Shown here: positions 34,584 to 45,778 of the stretch, piece after piece
Layout: each line of letters begins with the position of its first letter
Position numbering within the stretch: the first letter of the stretch is position 1
Assembly (NCBI RefSeq): GCF_918797505.1
Contig: NC_092798.1
Coordinates: 49,312,985-49,376,984 of the forward strand
DNA length: 64,000 bases
DNA from: Bemisia tabaci
Lineage: Eukaryota > Arthropoda > Insecta > Hemiptera > Aleyrodidae
Direction of reading: 5' to 3'
Notes under the pieces: model-generated
Database searches by the model: none
What the model saw: the letters and a program-made list of their open reading frames with translations, nothing else
Told to the model about the DNA's origin: nothing
Position numbers and translations under genes: made by a program

Positions 34584-35162
34584 TATTATCTGTCCGGTTG
34601 GTGATTGCGTTTTTCTCTCTTTCCCCCTCGAAGAATAGATTAAATAAGAGATAGATATAGATAGGAAAAGTAAAATTAAATGACTTTTCTGACCAACGCC
34701 AACGTGTAATGGAAATCGCAATGCCGTTTCTACAGCATGTTCTCAAGCAAAACATAGGCCTATATTCTTAGACAAGCCAAAATTTTAACATTTTGTTTTG
34801 TAAATTTGTTGTATAATATAAATACTTCTCATATAATTAACAATTGATATTGCAGGAATTCTGTGTTTTATGACACGTTGAAAATTTCATGAAATGAATG
34901 TATGTATTTCATGCATGAATGTTCGTTCTGGGGCAAAACCCTGTTTAAAATACTCTTGTATGCTGCAAATTTTTAAGGACAATTCTTTTTTACACAAACA
35001 ATGAATTATTTAGTCTAAAATTAGGAAAATAATCAGAATTTCAATCCAGGTGTAAATATTTGACTATTTGCCTAGGCATTTGGTAAAATACATGATTCGA
35101 CTAAATACCTGCGACAGGTATACTTAAATATAAGTCATGACTTGGGACTTGGCGCATGAAAA
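34584..35162. other. No gene seen; AT-rich
   Basis: No recognised repeat ends and no supportable frame. Confidence 0.35.
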
Positions 35163-36121
35163 AGTCGTCTTGAAGCAAAAATAAAATGCGTCAGAAATGT
35201 ACCCAAAAACGGTTTGCAGGGGGTGAGTCTATGGTACGTATGGAGTTGAAATCGTGGAAAATCAAAATCTTGGCTGATCCTAATTTTGAGATACCGCAAT
35301 TTGAAATTTGCATTAGTGAATGCAAGTTTTCGACTGATTTTGATCAGCTTTTTTATTTATTTGTCCTTGGAATCTGTGTTAATCGGTTCACATTTTTACT
35401 CTTCGTTCGATTCATTTCGAGCGAATACACACCCTCTCGTTACATGCAGACTTCCTATCATACTCTTCTTTTCAACTAAACAATTCGCCTTCTGCTGCGT
35501 TTGCAGCAATTGTTGTTACGAATATGTTATGCGTGCTGTTTTCAGGTCATTACATACTTGGCTCTCTGAAGGCGTTTTTTGTGCGAAAGTAGAGCACCCT
35601 GTTGGAGGGCAACAGAAGTGATATTGAAGGAATGGCTCAATCTCTAATTCGTTCTTTCTCTGACAGATTGCGCGACTTTCCCACATAAAACGCCTTCAAA
35701 GAGTCGGGTATGTAATGATCTGAAATGAGCACGCACAACATATTCGTAACAACAATTGCTGCAGACGCAGTGGAAGGCGAATTTATCAGTTGAAAAAAAA
35801 ATGTGATAAGAAGTAGCTGTATGTAACGAGGGGGTGTGTATTAGATCGAAATGAATCGAACGAAGAATAAAAATGTGAACCGATTAACACAGATTCCAAG
35901 GACAAATAAATAAAAAAGCTGATCAAAATCAGTCGAAAACTTGCATTCACTAATGCAAATTTCAAATTGCGGTATCTCGAAATTAGGATCAGCCAAGATT
36001 TTGATTTCCCACGATTTCAACTCCATACGTACCATAGACTCACCTTCTGCAAACCGTTTTTGGGTACATTTTTGACGCATTTTTTTTTTTTTTTGCTTCA
36101 AGACCACTGTAAGAAACGACT
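35163..36121. mobile_element. 0.96-kb foldback with arms of over 400 bp
   Basis: Left arm about 35163-35574 and right arm about 35684-36121 are near-identical reverse complements from AGTCGTCTTGAAGCAAAA inward, including GTACCCAAAAACGGTTTGCA, TCTATGGTACGTATGGAGTT and AAACGCCTTCA. An 11-bp insertion near the right end and a few substitutions separate them. The spacer (35575-35683) is unpaired. Open frames of 97 and 88 codons (35186-35479 plus, 35841-36107 minus) differ at very few residues, as the arms would force. No TSD or transposase. Confidence 0.85.
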
Positions 36122-36362
36122 ATGAAACCGATTCCAAGACGAATAACTGGACCGGATTTAGCAGACAGAAACCCAGTCACATGATCAATCGCCAAATTTG
36201 ACCGGACAATTTAATTTGTTACAAGAGAACGTATGTGCGGATTCCTTTGAAAATTTCAGGGAATTTGCGTCATATACTGTAAAAAAATTCTCTGAAATTC
36301 GCAAAAAGTCGCCTAACCGTTTTCACGTAAAAATTAATGAAAAATTTCTCGGCACATACATA

Positions 36363-36614
36363 CTGCCGTGTTAAGGAAAAACGCCGTATGAACATTCGAG
36401 AGTTGTCAAATTTTCCTCGATAACATGTTTATTTTTGAAGAAAGCTATGGAAATTTTTCCTTGGAATTTCCAGGTAATTTAGTTGACATTGCGAACAAAA
36501 TTATTTGAAAAATTGGAGGGAAAACTTTTACAAATTTTCCGGAAAATTCGTGATTTATTATAGGAAATTTTCAACGCCTGAGGGTTGATAAGACGTTTTT
36601 CCTTAGCACGTCAG
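36363..36614. mobile_element. MITE, family D, TSD CATA/CATG
   Basis: Ends CTGCCGTGTTAAGGAAAAAC and the complement of CTGACGTGCTAAGGAAAAAC. Flanks CATA (36359-36362) and CATG (36615-36618) agree at 3 of 4. Confidence 0.8.
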
Positions 36615-36761
36615 CATGAGGCTTTGGGAAGGACTATGAATACGATGCCAAGACGGGTAACTATCGTCGCGAAGGGATGACAGGAGGACAATAAGGGCTG
36701 CAGAACTGGAAAGACTCCCGTTGTTCCGCTGAGCCCTCAGTCCCGTCGTCGCGTCGCCCGC

Positions 36762-36998
36762 CGCACAAAGGATCGAGTCAACGTGAGAAGTCGGACAAAA
36801 TTGGAAAACTTTAAAAGCTTATAACTCCGTTGTATCAAAATATTGAGATTTTAAATATGGTTCCATTGGTTTCCTCGTGAAATTTTCTACTGGAAGCATC
36901 CCTCGAAATTTAAAATTTGACGAAATAAACATCAAAATTTGTAGTTTTCGTCAGGAATTTCATGTCCGACCTCTTTAATTGACTCGATCCACTGTGCG
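36762..36998. mobile_element. MITE, family Q (copy 1)
   Basis: Ends CGCACAAAGGATCGAGTCAA and the complement of CGCACAGTGGATCGAGTCAA, followed inward by GTCGGACAAAATT and the complement of a similar word. A second copy lies 74 bp downstream and a third at 44716-44952. No TSD seen. Confidence 0.75.
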
Positions 36999-37071
36999 TC
37001 GTCGCCGGCCGAGCTGAAACCTGAAGAAAAGCGGGTGAATTTTGCCGGATCGCGAGGGGGTTTGCGGGTGG

Positions 37072-37308
37072 CGCACAGTGGTTCGAGTCCTTGGAAGAAG
37101 TTGGACATGAAATTTTTGACAAAAATTGTAAAATTTCAAGTTTATTTCGTCACATTTTAAATTTTAAGAGGTGCCTTATAGAGAAAATTTCACGAGGAAA
37201 CCAATAAAACCACTTTTTGAACCTCAAAGTCTTGTGTAAACGGAGTTATTAGCTTTTAAAGTTTCTAAATTTTGTCCGACCTCTCTCGTTGACTGGATCC
37301 ACCGTGTG
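37072..37308. mobile_element. MITE, family Q (copy 2)
   Basis: Ends CGCACAGTGGTTCGAGTCC and the complement of CACACGGTGGATCCAGTCAA; the interior CACGAGGAAACCAATAAAAC matches copy 1 in inverted orientation, so the two neighbours are in opposite orientation. Confidence 0.75.
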
Positions 37309-37604
37309 GCGCGGGTCCAGGGTCTTCATCCGTCGACAAGGCGGGGGCGGGCGGGCTCTGCGAGCATCTGGAGCCCGACAATAATTATATTCGTTTTAGT
37401 GGTGTTTTTATGCAGATGTCGTGTCGCCCAGCCTCAACAGCTTTTGTCAAGTTTCGGACGGGCCGGGCGGGCGAGGGGGCGGGGTCTCGTTTTATTAGCC
37501 CGATTTATGGACGCAACACAGTAATTCTACGTTGCCGTTTCGCCAGCAATGAGTCTCTTGAATGCCATGGCTACAGCCCTAAGAGCAGATGTCTTTCCCT
37601 TAGA

Positions 37605-38637
37605 TGGAATCCCATGAGAATAACTTTGAGTACATCTAAAGAGACTGAAAAAGAGTCCGGCCAAAGTATCACAAGCGCCATGCAACGTTTCAAAATTTCC
37701 GACGCCATTTTATTTTTTTACAGAGCTACTGTTGGTCGAGTCTGTTTGAAAATTTCACAGAATTTTATCGGCAGCACAAAGAAAATTCAGTGAAACTTTC
37801 GGACAGCTTCGTCGAACAATTTCTCGTAAAGGAATAAAATGGCCGCGGACTTTTAGAAACGTCGCATGGCCCTTGGGATACTATGGCCGGAAGGTGACGA
37901 TATCGGAGGCTAACGAACAATACTGCCTAACTGACAATTTTCGCAAAAATGAATGAAAAACTTCGCCGCACTCTGCGGAAAAATACGGAAGCTTATGATT
38001 GTAGTTTTTTTTCCAAATTCTGTAGAGAAGCGCTGCAATGATGCAGTAAAGTGTGAAATAATTGCATATTTAACCTTAAAAGTACATAAATGGCGAAGTT
38101 CTCTCATTCCAAATTGCCAGTATGCAAGAGCGTATTGTTTCCATGTATTTCCCAGGAAATCCCACGAGAATATTGCAATCTAAAGACTGAAAAAATCCGG
38201 AATTACAAGCGAGCAATTTCAAATGAATTTATTTTTTCAGAGCATGTTGGTCGAGTCTGTTTGAAAATTTCACAAATTTTATCGGCAGCACAAAGAAAAT
38301 TCAGTGAAACTTTCGGACAGCTTCGTCGAACAATTCTCGTAAGAATAAAATGGCCGCGGACTTTTTGAAACTCGCATGGCCTTGGGATACTATGGCCGGA
38401 AGGTGACGATATCGAGGGCTAACGAATAATACTGCCTAACTGACAATTTTTGCAAAAATGAATGAAGAACTTTGCCGCATTCTGCGGTTTAAAATACGGA
38501 AGCTTATGATTGTAGTTTTTTTCCAAATTCTGTAGAGAAGCGCTGCAATGATGCAGTAAAGTGTGAAAAAATTGCATATTTAACCTTAAAAGTACATAAA
38601 TGGCGAAGTTTTCTCTTCATTCTGCAAAATTGCCAGT
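37605..38637 (+). repeat. Direct duplication of a 0.5-kb block
   Basis: Unit 1 is about 37605-38121 and unit 2 about 38158-38637. Shared landmarks are AATCCCA(T/C)GAGAATA, GTTGGTCGAGTCTGTTTGAA (37731 and 38246), ATGGCCGCGGACTTT, CTGCCTAACTGACAATTTT, CGCTGCAATGATGCAGTAAA and AAATTGCCAGT. Unit 1 keeps the family N left arm (37659-37710) that unit 2 has lost. Unit 2 shows several single-base losses. Confidence 0.85.
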
Positions 38638-38800
38638 TTAAGTTTAAAAAACGATAGCAAAATACGTTTCTTTAACTAAAAAAAAACTGACTTTAAGTTA
38701 AATCCGCAAGAATTAAATTCAAAAGAACCAAATCTGTTGACGAGAGAACGACACTTAAGTCAAAATAATATTTTAAGAGACTTTTCTTTCGGTGAACCAG

Positions 38801-39059
38801 CACTGGAAAAAAACAAAAAAAAAAACACATTGGATCTAGAGTCCAGACTCTTAAAAACATCGACAAGAAAAAGTACTCTTGATTCAATCAGAATCTAGCT
38901 GAAATCAAGAACCAAGCCTCTTAATTTAAGCGGATTTCGTTTTGATTCAAGCAAAAATCCGATTGAATCAAGAGTATTTTTTCTTGTCAGTGTTTTCAAG
39001 AGTCTGGACTCTAGATCCAATGTGTTTTTTTTTTTTTTTTTTTTTTTTTTTTTCCAGTG
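38801..39059. mobile_element. CACTGG-ended MITE, TSD AG
   Basis: Starts CACTGGAAAAAAAC and ends with a T-run then CCAGTG, flanked by AG on both sides. Arms carry TTGGATCTAGAGTCCAGACT, GACAAGAAAAAGTACTCTTG and CAAGCCTCTTAATTTAAGCG. Copies are at 53678-53905 and 55718-55947, with a worn one at 44164-44369. The T-run is expanded here. Confidence 0.9.
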
Positions 39060-39564
39060 AGGCGCATTTTTGAAATATGTTGATGTTTCGACGAGAATCG
39101 GCTACGGTGCGGTAATTACGCACTCAATTCTGTCACGTTGCGTCGCGGAATATCTCTCGTGGTACACGGTCATTTCTGTTCGCGGATGCGTTTTTAACTG
39201 TTCACCGGGCTTACCTATCCAGCTAATGATGTTCCAGTTCGGAAGATCATTAGGCCGTCAGCGAACGGTTCGGGAATATGTTTCAGCGAGCGAGGGCCGC
39301 ACAGGGGAGAGTCGTGTGGTCACACGTGTCACTGGCTCCCATCGTTGAGATACGTGTCGGGGGGAAAAAACCGCAATATTTACACCAGCTGTGCAGTACC
39401 TCCGCGCATAATTGTCTGAAACCCTCTCGCAACAGGTTTCGCAAATGCGCATGTTGTCGTTTTAATTTTGCTCTCATCAAGAACGGAGAGAAGGAATGTA
39501 CCAGTAGACAAGGTTCGAATTTAAGAATAGGAGGTTGGAGATTTTTTACCAACGTGCTTTAAAA
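39060..39564. other. No gene seen
   Basis: Mixed composition; the frames at 39070-39562 on both strands have no recognisable domain. Confidence 0.35.
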
Positions 39565-39827
39565 ATCAGCATAACAATGAAAATCTCATTATAGAGGGAA
39601 AAAAGCTCATATGAGCACAATTTTCCCTCAAGAGGTACGCTGTTTGGTGCAGAACTAGTTTCGACCATTCAGGAAGGCAACTTCAGACGCGTTTCGGATC
39701 TAATTGGAGCCATCATCAGTACAGCAGTACAGTAACTAGTGTGTTGCACCAAACAGCGTATTGAGGGAAAATTGTGCTCATATGAGCTTTTTTCCCTCTG
39801 TATTGAGATTTTCAGCTTTATGCTGAT
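39565..39827. mobile_element. Foldback with hammerhead-like core in its loop
   Basis: Arms ATCAGCATAACAATGAAAAT and GAGGGAAAAAAGCTCATATG are mirrored at the right through 39827. The next layer also pairs (GCTGTTTGGTGCA with TGCACCAAACAGC). Inside, the minus strand at 39719-39691 reads CTGATGA, a GGCTC/GATCC stem-like pair, then GAAAC, the order of a hammerhead ribozyme core. One mismatch lies in that stem. Confidence 0.75.
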
Positions 39828-40804
39828 ATTTACGCACGGCTAACATTGGCACTGTCTTACGACCCGTGCGTTTACCGCAGTTAGTTTGAATTTAAGAATC
39901 CTGATTCATGTTCCTCAGCAAAATTTCTTGCAGAACACGATCCGCGCAACGAGAATTACTGAATCTAACGCCTTACTATGGACATCTACTGTTTCTTAAC
40001 GCGTGACTTTAAACCTCTCCTTCATGAAATAACAAGTCTCCGAGATTCAAACGGTGCACTATACGTTACCAAAATAGTCTATGCAGTATGAAAATGTGAC
40101 ACTCTCAATCTCAGCGCTCTGGCTCACCTATTACACGCTTTTAATACTCCGTAATTTTTTAATTCCTTCATTTTTGGAAAATGAGAGTGCGCGTACATCA
40201 CAGGGAACACGCCACCCCATTATTCCAGCAATATTAATCCTCGAAAAACAAGTTTAAAGTTCTCTATTTTGAGCAAGTCCCTAGTCAAAGAGAGGCGAAA
40301 TGTAGCGCAATGCTCAAGCGCCGAGCATATTTTTTTTTTTTTTTTTTTTGTCGCACTAGGTGATTTTAAAATTTTTAACACCCAGACCTGTAGAAAAATT
40401 TTGCCTACCAACAATACCTCGCACAAGAAAAATTTGGAAGAGCTTAATGAAACTAGAAAAATCATTCAATGACATATTTCCTGCGTTGTTTTACTGATCT
40501 GCCACGAAACAAACGGGTACTAGGCAGTGCCGGTTTGGCTTTATTTATCACGCGGCATTTTGCAATCTAGGATTCTGTAACTTTAAATCTCAAATCTCCA
40601 CGGCATGAAACAGATCCGTCCTCAGTCAGATCAGGTTCGCTTCGATTTACTCCGGTTTCGAGAGCCCCAGGGTCTTCGGAATTCCCACTTACGACCGTAC
40701 GTGGCGCGTACTTCTCCTGAATCAAAGTTCCTTCCGAAGACAAGTTGGAAGTCTGTCACGGTGCACCGGATAAATACCGCAGTCCATTCCCCCGGCGTTA
40801 TAGT
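39828..40804. other. No gene seen; T-run at about 40329-40349
   Basis: No repeat ends recognised. Short opposite-strand frames near 40220-40472 are without domain. Confidence 0.35.
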
Positions 40805-40929
40805 TGGACGCATTTCTATCAAACGGAACTATGTGCATGATGACTTGAGCCCTGTTATGCATATATTATTATGGGTCTCAGGGCTCATGTCTTAATGCAC
40901 ATAGTTTTGTTTGGTAGGAATACGCCCAG
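40805..40929. mobile_element. Hairpin MITE, family E (copy 2)
   Basis: TTGGACGCATTTCTATCAAA and CGGAACTATGTGCAT mirrored at the right, with the loop CCCTGTTATGCATATATTAT as in the other copies. Confidence 0.85.
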
Positions 40930-41230
40930 TTTACGTCCACGGACGTGGCTCGATATCCAGTTGCCCGATTTGCATCTCAAAGATTCGTTAAATCGATTCT
41001 GACGTAAGCGTAGTGGCAACTATAGACGCTATTAGTGCAACGTCACAGAAAAGCGATATTTATCGATTTTTTCGCATTGGTAGCATTGAAAGAGGTTATG
41101 CCAATGTTATTGTTTGGATCCAATTCGATATAATGGAGAATCCCTATGATGACGTCGCCACTAATAGCGTCTATCGTGGGTTTAGAGAACTTTTTTATAT
41201 TCATTCAAATGCTTGATAAATTTTCGTTTT

Positions 41231-41607
41231 CCTCACTAAAGAACGTAACTCCGTTTCAATGTTGCCAAATTCCCCCTCACAAATTTCATATTAATCAAGA
41301 GAATCTTAGACATTTCTGACCAGAGACGGATCCAGCAATTTGGCAACACCGAATTTCCTCCATTACCTATGCTAAACAATTGATTCTTGTCGGAGCACCT
41401 GGTCCCTTCAAGAATCGATACATTTCCATAGATTTAAATGGAGGAAATCCGATGTTGCCAAATTTCCGTATCCGCCAATGTTTCTGACTGAAAATTTCCC
41501 TGATTTTTCCTTAAATCCCATGCAAAAAGCACACCTACATGTTTGTGAAATTAGTCAATTGTTTGCGTCAATTTGGCAATCTTTGAATTGAGTTACGCTG
41601 TTTTCCA
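41231..41607. mobile_element. MITE, family L, interrupted by a hAT MITE
   Basis: The left end (CACTAAAGAACGTAACTCCG) and right end (TTTGAATTGAGTTACGCTG) match the family L copy at 28880-29124. The body is split by a 160-bp insertion at 41321-41480 with its own 8-bp TSD, so the family L element is the older of the two. Confidence 0.8.
41321..41480. mobile_element. hAT MITE, family M, TSD TTTCTGAC
   Basis: Starts CAGAGACGGATCCAGCAATT and ends GTATCCGCCAATG, flanked by perfect TTTCTGAC (41313-41320, 41481-41488). Arms carry TTTGGCAACACCGAATTTCC and its complement. Nested in a family L MITE. Confidence 0.95.
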
Positions 41608-41879
41608 TTCAAATCTTACGTAGAAAACGATTCACAAGAGCAGGAGCTCGGAAATTAACTTCTGAATGAGGCACTAAGAAGTATTTTAAAAGAGATCATT
41701 TAAAAGTCAGATTATACGAATGAAGTCATTTGTATTCGTGCCATTCAACCAATAACAGTCGTGATTGCCGTTTCATCTTGTTTCGGAGTTGATTTCTGGT
41801 CTTCATTCCCGTTGTGTTATTCGTTTTTTTGTGTGAAAATTTGAAGAGAAAACAGGTTGCATAGTACTTTAATTTATAC

Positions 41880-42060
41880 CTTCTTTAGAGGCCAATTCCA
41901 GTGCACAGTCGAGGATTTTCAAATCGCCTTCAATTTCTCATGATACCATCTGCCCATCGCTCAAGTTAAAATAGTTGTATCCTCGCACCTGCAAACAGAT
42001 CCAAGTTTTTTCTCTCTACAGACACAGACCGTCTAATGATTCATACCTTGCCTAGAGGCT
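41880..42060 (+). repeat. Third partial copy of the 15-kb inverted-repeat arm
   Basis: TTTTCAAATCGCCTTCAATT, ATCGCTCAAGTTAAAATAGT and ATACCTTGCC-GAG-CTCA follow the order seen at 15345-15630. No inverted partner is found downstream; a divergent family A element begins soon after. Confidence 0.6.
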
Positions 42061-42150
42061 CAACCACAGATAAATGTTGACACAAACAAAGAAAAAGAAG
42101 AAATCGATTATTGCCTTTGCGAAGATTCGTCAAAGCAATCCTATCAAAAA

Positions 42151-42640
42151 GGAGCTCTTGCATGTGTGTGGGATTTGTGATTTTATTACTTTCGTTCACG
42201 TACAATTTTGCGAGGGACACGATGGTGCCCTTGGTTTTCTCTGAAATCAACTCCCAAGCTCAAAAAAAAGCTCTCAAAGTTCGGGCCTTAATGGAGGGAT
42301 ATCTTACGCTACGTCTATATCCAGTCAAACTCTCTGTGCACAGATAGATAGAGAGCAAATATATTAGCAGAATTGCCGTAGTTGCAACTTCGGAATCCCC
42401 AAACAAATTGGTAACCCTGCTAATATATTTTCTCCCACTCTGTGCTTGAGGAGTTTACCAGATATAGAGATGGACTCTTAACGTAGCGTGGGGTATCGCT
42501 TTCATTACGGCCTCAACTTTGAAAGATTTTTTGAGTTTTAGAGTTTGTTTCAGAAAAAACAGTGGCAGTATAGTGTCCCTCTCGAAATTTTACCTAGGAA
42601 TCAGTACTTTAATCGTGAATTGGTGACACTTGCAAGAACC
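42151..42640. mobile_element. Foldback MITE, family A (divergent copy)
   Basis: Recognised by CTTGCATGTGTGTGGGATTT, GATGGTGCCCTTGGTTTTCT and CTGTGCACAGATAG with a mirrored CTCTGTGCTTGAGGAG. Limits are approximate. Confidence 0.65.
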
Positions 42641-42780
42641 TTAATGCAGTGGCGACTAAATGCCAACCATCTCAGGTTGGCAGGACTATCGTGCCCTCCT
42701 TTCCAACTCATGATAAACAATCGATCATAAGTAAGAAAGTCAGTCTCGATAAATATCGACTGTTTTCCATACATTCTAAT

Positions 42781-43216
42781 TAGAGTCCCTTTATGCCCAG
42801 AGTTAAGACAACTCTATTTTCAGCTGACTGGCAGCCGGCCTTAGCTGGCCATGGAGGCCGAAACGAGTGCACCCAAACGAACGATATTGAGGGATAAGGA
42901 TCAGGAATCCTGCGATGTCTGTCACACAAAAACAACAACATCAACAAATTGATCAATTATAAAGAAAATGAGATTGGTTTGTGAATAATTTCTTAATCTA
43001 TTTTCATTTTGGACCGATGGAAATAACAATTTACTCTTGATAAACCATAATTAGGTAATATTTTCATTATTCTTGTTCACATTCGAGGTACCGTCATCTT
43101 GGTGCACTCGTTTCGGCCTCCATGAGCGAGAACCAATCAGAATTGGATTTTTTTTTAGGCCACTTTCAGCCCAACCAAAAGTGAGTTGTCTTAACTCCGG
43201 GTATAAAGGGACTCTA
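42781..43216. mobile_element. hAT MITE, TSD ATTCTAAT
   Basis: 436 bp, ends TAGAGTCCCTTTATGCCCAG and the complement of TAGAGTCCCTTTATACCCGG, flanked by perfect ATTCTAAT (42773-42780, 43217-43224). The interior is AT-rich around GCCATGGAGGCCGAAACGAG, whose partial complement lies at about 43107-43126. Same ends as the 2.8-kb element at 7195. Confidence 0.95.
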
Positions 43217-43224
43217 ATTCTAAT

Positions 43225-44163
43225 GGACGAAATCGAGTATCGGCAACTCGCTCGAGTCGCCGCCGATCGTAAGGCGCACGGCGAGCATGGCAAGGAGCAG
43301 GATTATTGCGATCGAAGTCGTCAGCCAGTATTTATGATTTGACCTCGTAAGTGAAGCGTTAAAACGTGACGCGACTCCTTGAAACAAATTCGACCCTCCG
43401 TCTCGTAACCTCCGCCGCTACGCTCAATAACTGCCGGGAATATTAAATTTTATCGCCGAAATAAAAAATCGCCCGACGGACGAGATGGCGTTCCTCCTCC
43501 GAGGAGAGAGGTACCAATCACAGACGTTAATTTCTCATTTTCCTCTTCGATTATTGAAATCACTGAAAAAAAGGATCTTAAATTTGCCGCCAATAATTAT
43601 TTTTTCTTGAAACGAGAATTTGCCTATAAACTACATTTTTGCTAAACTCGATATAATATAAATTCAATAACAAAGCTATAGACAAAGAAGACAAAATGGA
43701 TATGGAGGGATCCTATCAGCGGTATTAGCCTCTTCCTAATAGAAGCTGGTGGTTGAAATGGACAAAGGAGGTAGGGAATAGACTATCGACGTAACAGAAA
43801 CCCACGAGAGACCCTATAGCAAGACCAATCCACACAGGTGAGTCATTCCCGAGGACGAGTTTTGGTACTCTACTGCGCAGTGACGTAGTATTGAGTGCCT
43901 GCAATGTATTTTTTACGGGAGCACCCATTGTGACGTAGCATTGAGTGCTGCGAGTTAGGGCCGGGCGGGGGAGTGGATTTCAAAAAAGCTGCGCAATGAC
44001 TGACCTGTGTGGATTGGTTTTGCCCTATAGTTAATCCATCATAGAAAAAGCAACTTAATCGGCCCGAAACACTGACAAAAAACAACTGAAGTCGGGACTA
44101 AGGCCGGAAATAATAAAAATAACACGAGTATAAACCACAGTAACAAGTCCAATCCAACCACGG
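43225..44163. other. GC-rich single-copy patch, then AT-rich; no gene
   Basis: 43225-43560 is GC-rich with many TCG/CGC words. At 43561 a lone CACTGAAAAAAAGGATC end has no partner. 43675-43720 shares GACAAAGA-GACAAAA-GGATATGG and GGATCCTAT with 19070-19105. Confidence 0.35.
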
Positions 44164-44369
44164 TCTGGATCTAGAGTCCAGACTCTTGAAAACATTGACA
44201 AGAAAAAGGACTCTTGATTCAATCAGATTTAATCAAAGGGAAATCCGCTCAAATTAAGAGGCTTGGTTTATTTATTTAAGCTTAAATCTGATCGAATCAA
44301 GGGTATTTTTTCTTGTAGATGTTTTCAAGAGTCTGGACTCTAGATCCAATGTGTTTTTTTTCCAATGTG
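44164..44369. mobile_element. Worn copy of the CACTGG-ended MITE
   Basis: Starts inside the left arm (CTGGATCTAGAGTCCAGACT) and ends TTTTTTTTCCAATGTG, a decayed CCAGTG. The interior matches 53678-53905 with indels. Confidence 0.8.
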
Positions 44370-44715
44370 CATGACTTATATTATAGTTTTTTTAATTGGC
44401 AAGTAGACAGATGAAGTATCACGGAGAAAAGCGTTCGGTTGAAATAACTTCCGCTAGATTTTCAAAATCCAGGATCTACGGATAAAACGAAGGAATAACC
44501 TCGATTTGACGACAGCTGTTGAGATCGCAATGCTAAAGCGCAGAATGCGTCGTTCCTCCGACACAAGGGCTTATCTGCTTTTCCACTTGAGTCATGTTGT
44601 CCGAATAACTGAATGCTTTCCAGAGCTCACGTGAAAATCAAAATACGTCATGACGTCAGAGGAGCGACGAATAGGTCGGGGCAGAGTCGCTAATGCAAAA
44701 ATAACAATCCACCGC

Positions 44716-44952
44716 CGCACAGTGGATCGAGTCAATCAGAAAGGTCGGACATAAAATTTTTGACTGAAACGGAAAATTTTGATGTTTATTTCGGCACATT
44801 TTAAACTGTAAGGGGTGCTTCTGGAAGGAAATTTTACGAGGAAAGCAATGAAACCACTTTTAGAACCTCAAAATTGTGTGTAAACGGAGTTATAAGCTTT
44901 TAAAGTTTTCAAATTTTGTCCGACCTCTCCTATTGACTCGATCCACCGTGCG
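44716..44952. mobile_element. MITE, family Q (copy 3)
   Basis: Ends CGCACAGTGGATCGAGTCAA and the complement of CGCACGGTGGATCGAGTCAA. The best-preserved of the three. Confidence 0.8.
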
Positions 44953-45428
44953 CCGACTCAAGTGCTGTCATTTTTATGAGGAGCGCCGAACGTCTGAGAG
45001 GCTTCGCAGTCACAAGGGAGCGAGTCTTCCGAGGCGGTCTCAGACGAATAAACCCAAACAAGCGTTTCTAACCTCAATTTATTCCTATCTGGAAGTATTG
45101 ACTTTCCGCGATGGATTATGACTGCAATTCTTTCCCCTGACAGCGTCATTACGCAGCTTGTCCTAGCGTGAAGGCGGTATTTTGTAGTATTCGCGCGCGG
45201 AATTTGTATGGACGTATTGTGGGAACTTTGATGCACAAATCATTGATATTGAAGTTCGAGGATTGTTGAGTCTAGGTGTACAGAAAGAAACTGAAGATCA
45301 CGCGGCACAACCCATAGAAAACCAGAGACAATATATTTTAAAGATCCAAACACGCCAGATATTTTTTTAGGAGCGGATATTTTTACGCTGGATACGTGAT
45401 TTTGTAGTTTCTCCGTCGAATTGCTCTA

Positions 45429-45778
45429 AATTTGACGTATTTATGCTAATTGGAACTATGTGCAATTGGAAAGATGGGGTGTGCTCGTTAGTCGAGGGTC
45501 ATAAGAATGAATGGGGATTTAAAAGCGTCAAAGACGTCAGTGGCAACGTATACGAGGAGACACGACGGAAAGATGGGTGACGGGACTCTCTGTCACATGC
45601 CCACGGCTCACGATTTAGCGCTCAGTTCCTTTTGATTTTATAGAAAATCCCGCTTTTCCATTTTCTTGAAAGAAACTACATATATATTCACTTTTACATT
45701 GTTCCTTATCCACCTTCCGTGAGCACATCCCATATTTCCCCTTGCACATAGTTCCTTTTCGCATTAATACGTCCAATT
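45429..45778. mobile_element. Longer relative of family E (copy 2)
   Basis: AATTTGACGTATTTATGCTA and GGAACTATGTGCAA at the left are mirrored by TTGCACATAGTTCC and ATTAATACGTCCAATT. The interior GATGGGGTGTGCTCGTTAG matches 23440-23460. Confidence 0.75.

Noticed and set aside
35186..36107. 97- and 88-codon frames differing at very few residues
   Set aside because: Again the two arms of a palindrome; no domain, no codon-position bias that I can judge.
37080..37090. GGTTCGAGTCC, an exact tRNA B-box match
   Set aside because: It is a variant of the family Q terminal repeat (consensus GGATCGAGTCAA). No A box, acceptor stem or cloverleaf surrounds it.
39027..39054. Long T-run that might be a LINE or SINE tail
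   Set aside because: It is the expanded T-run of a CACTGG-ended MITE whose inverted end and 2-bp TSD are clear.
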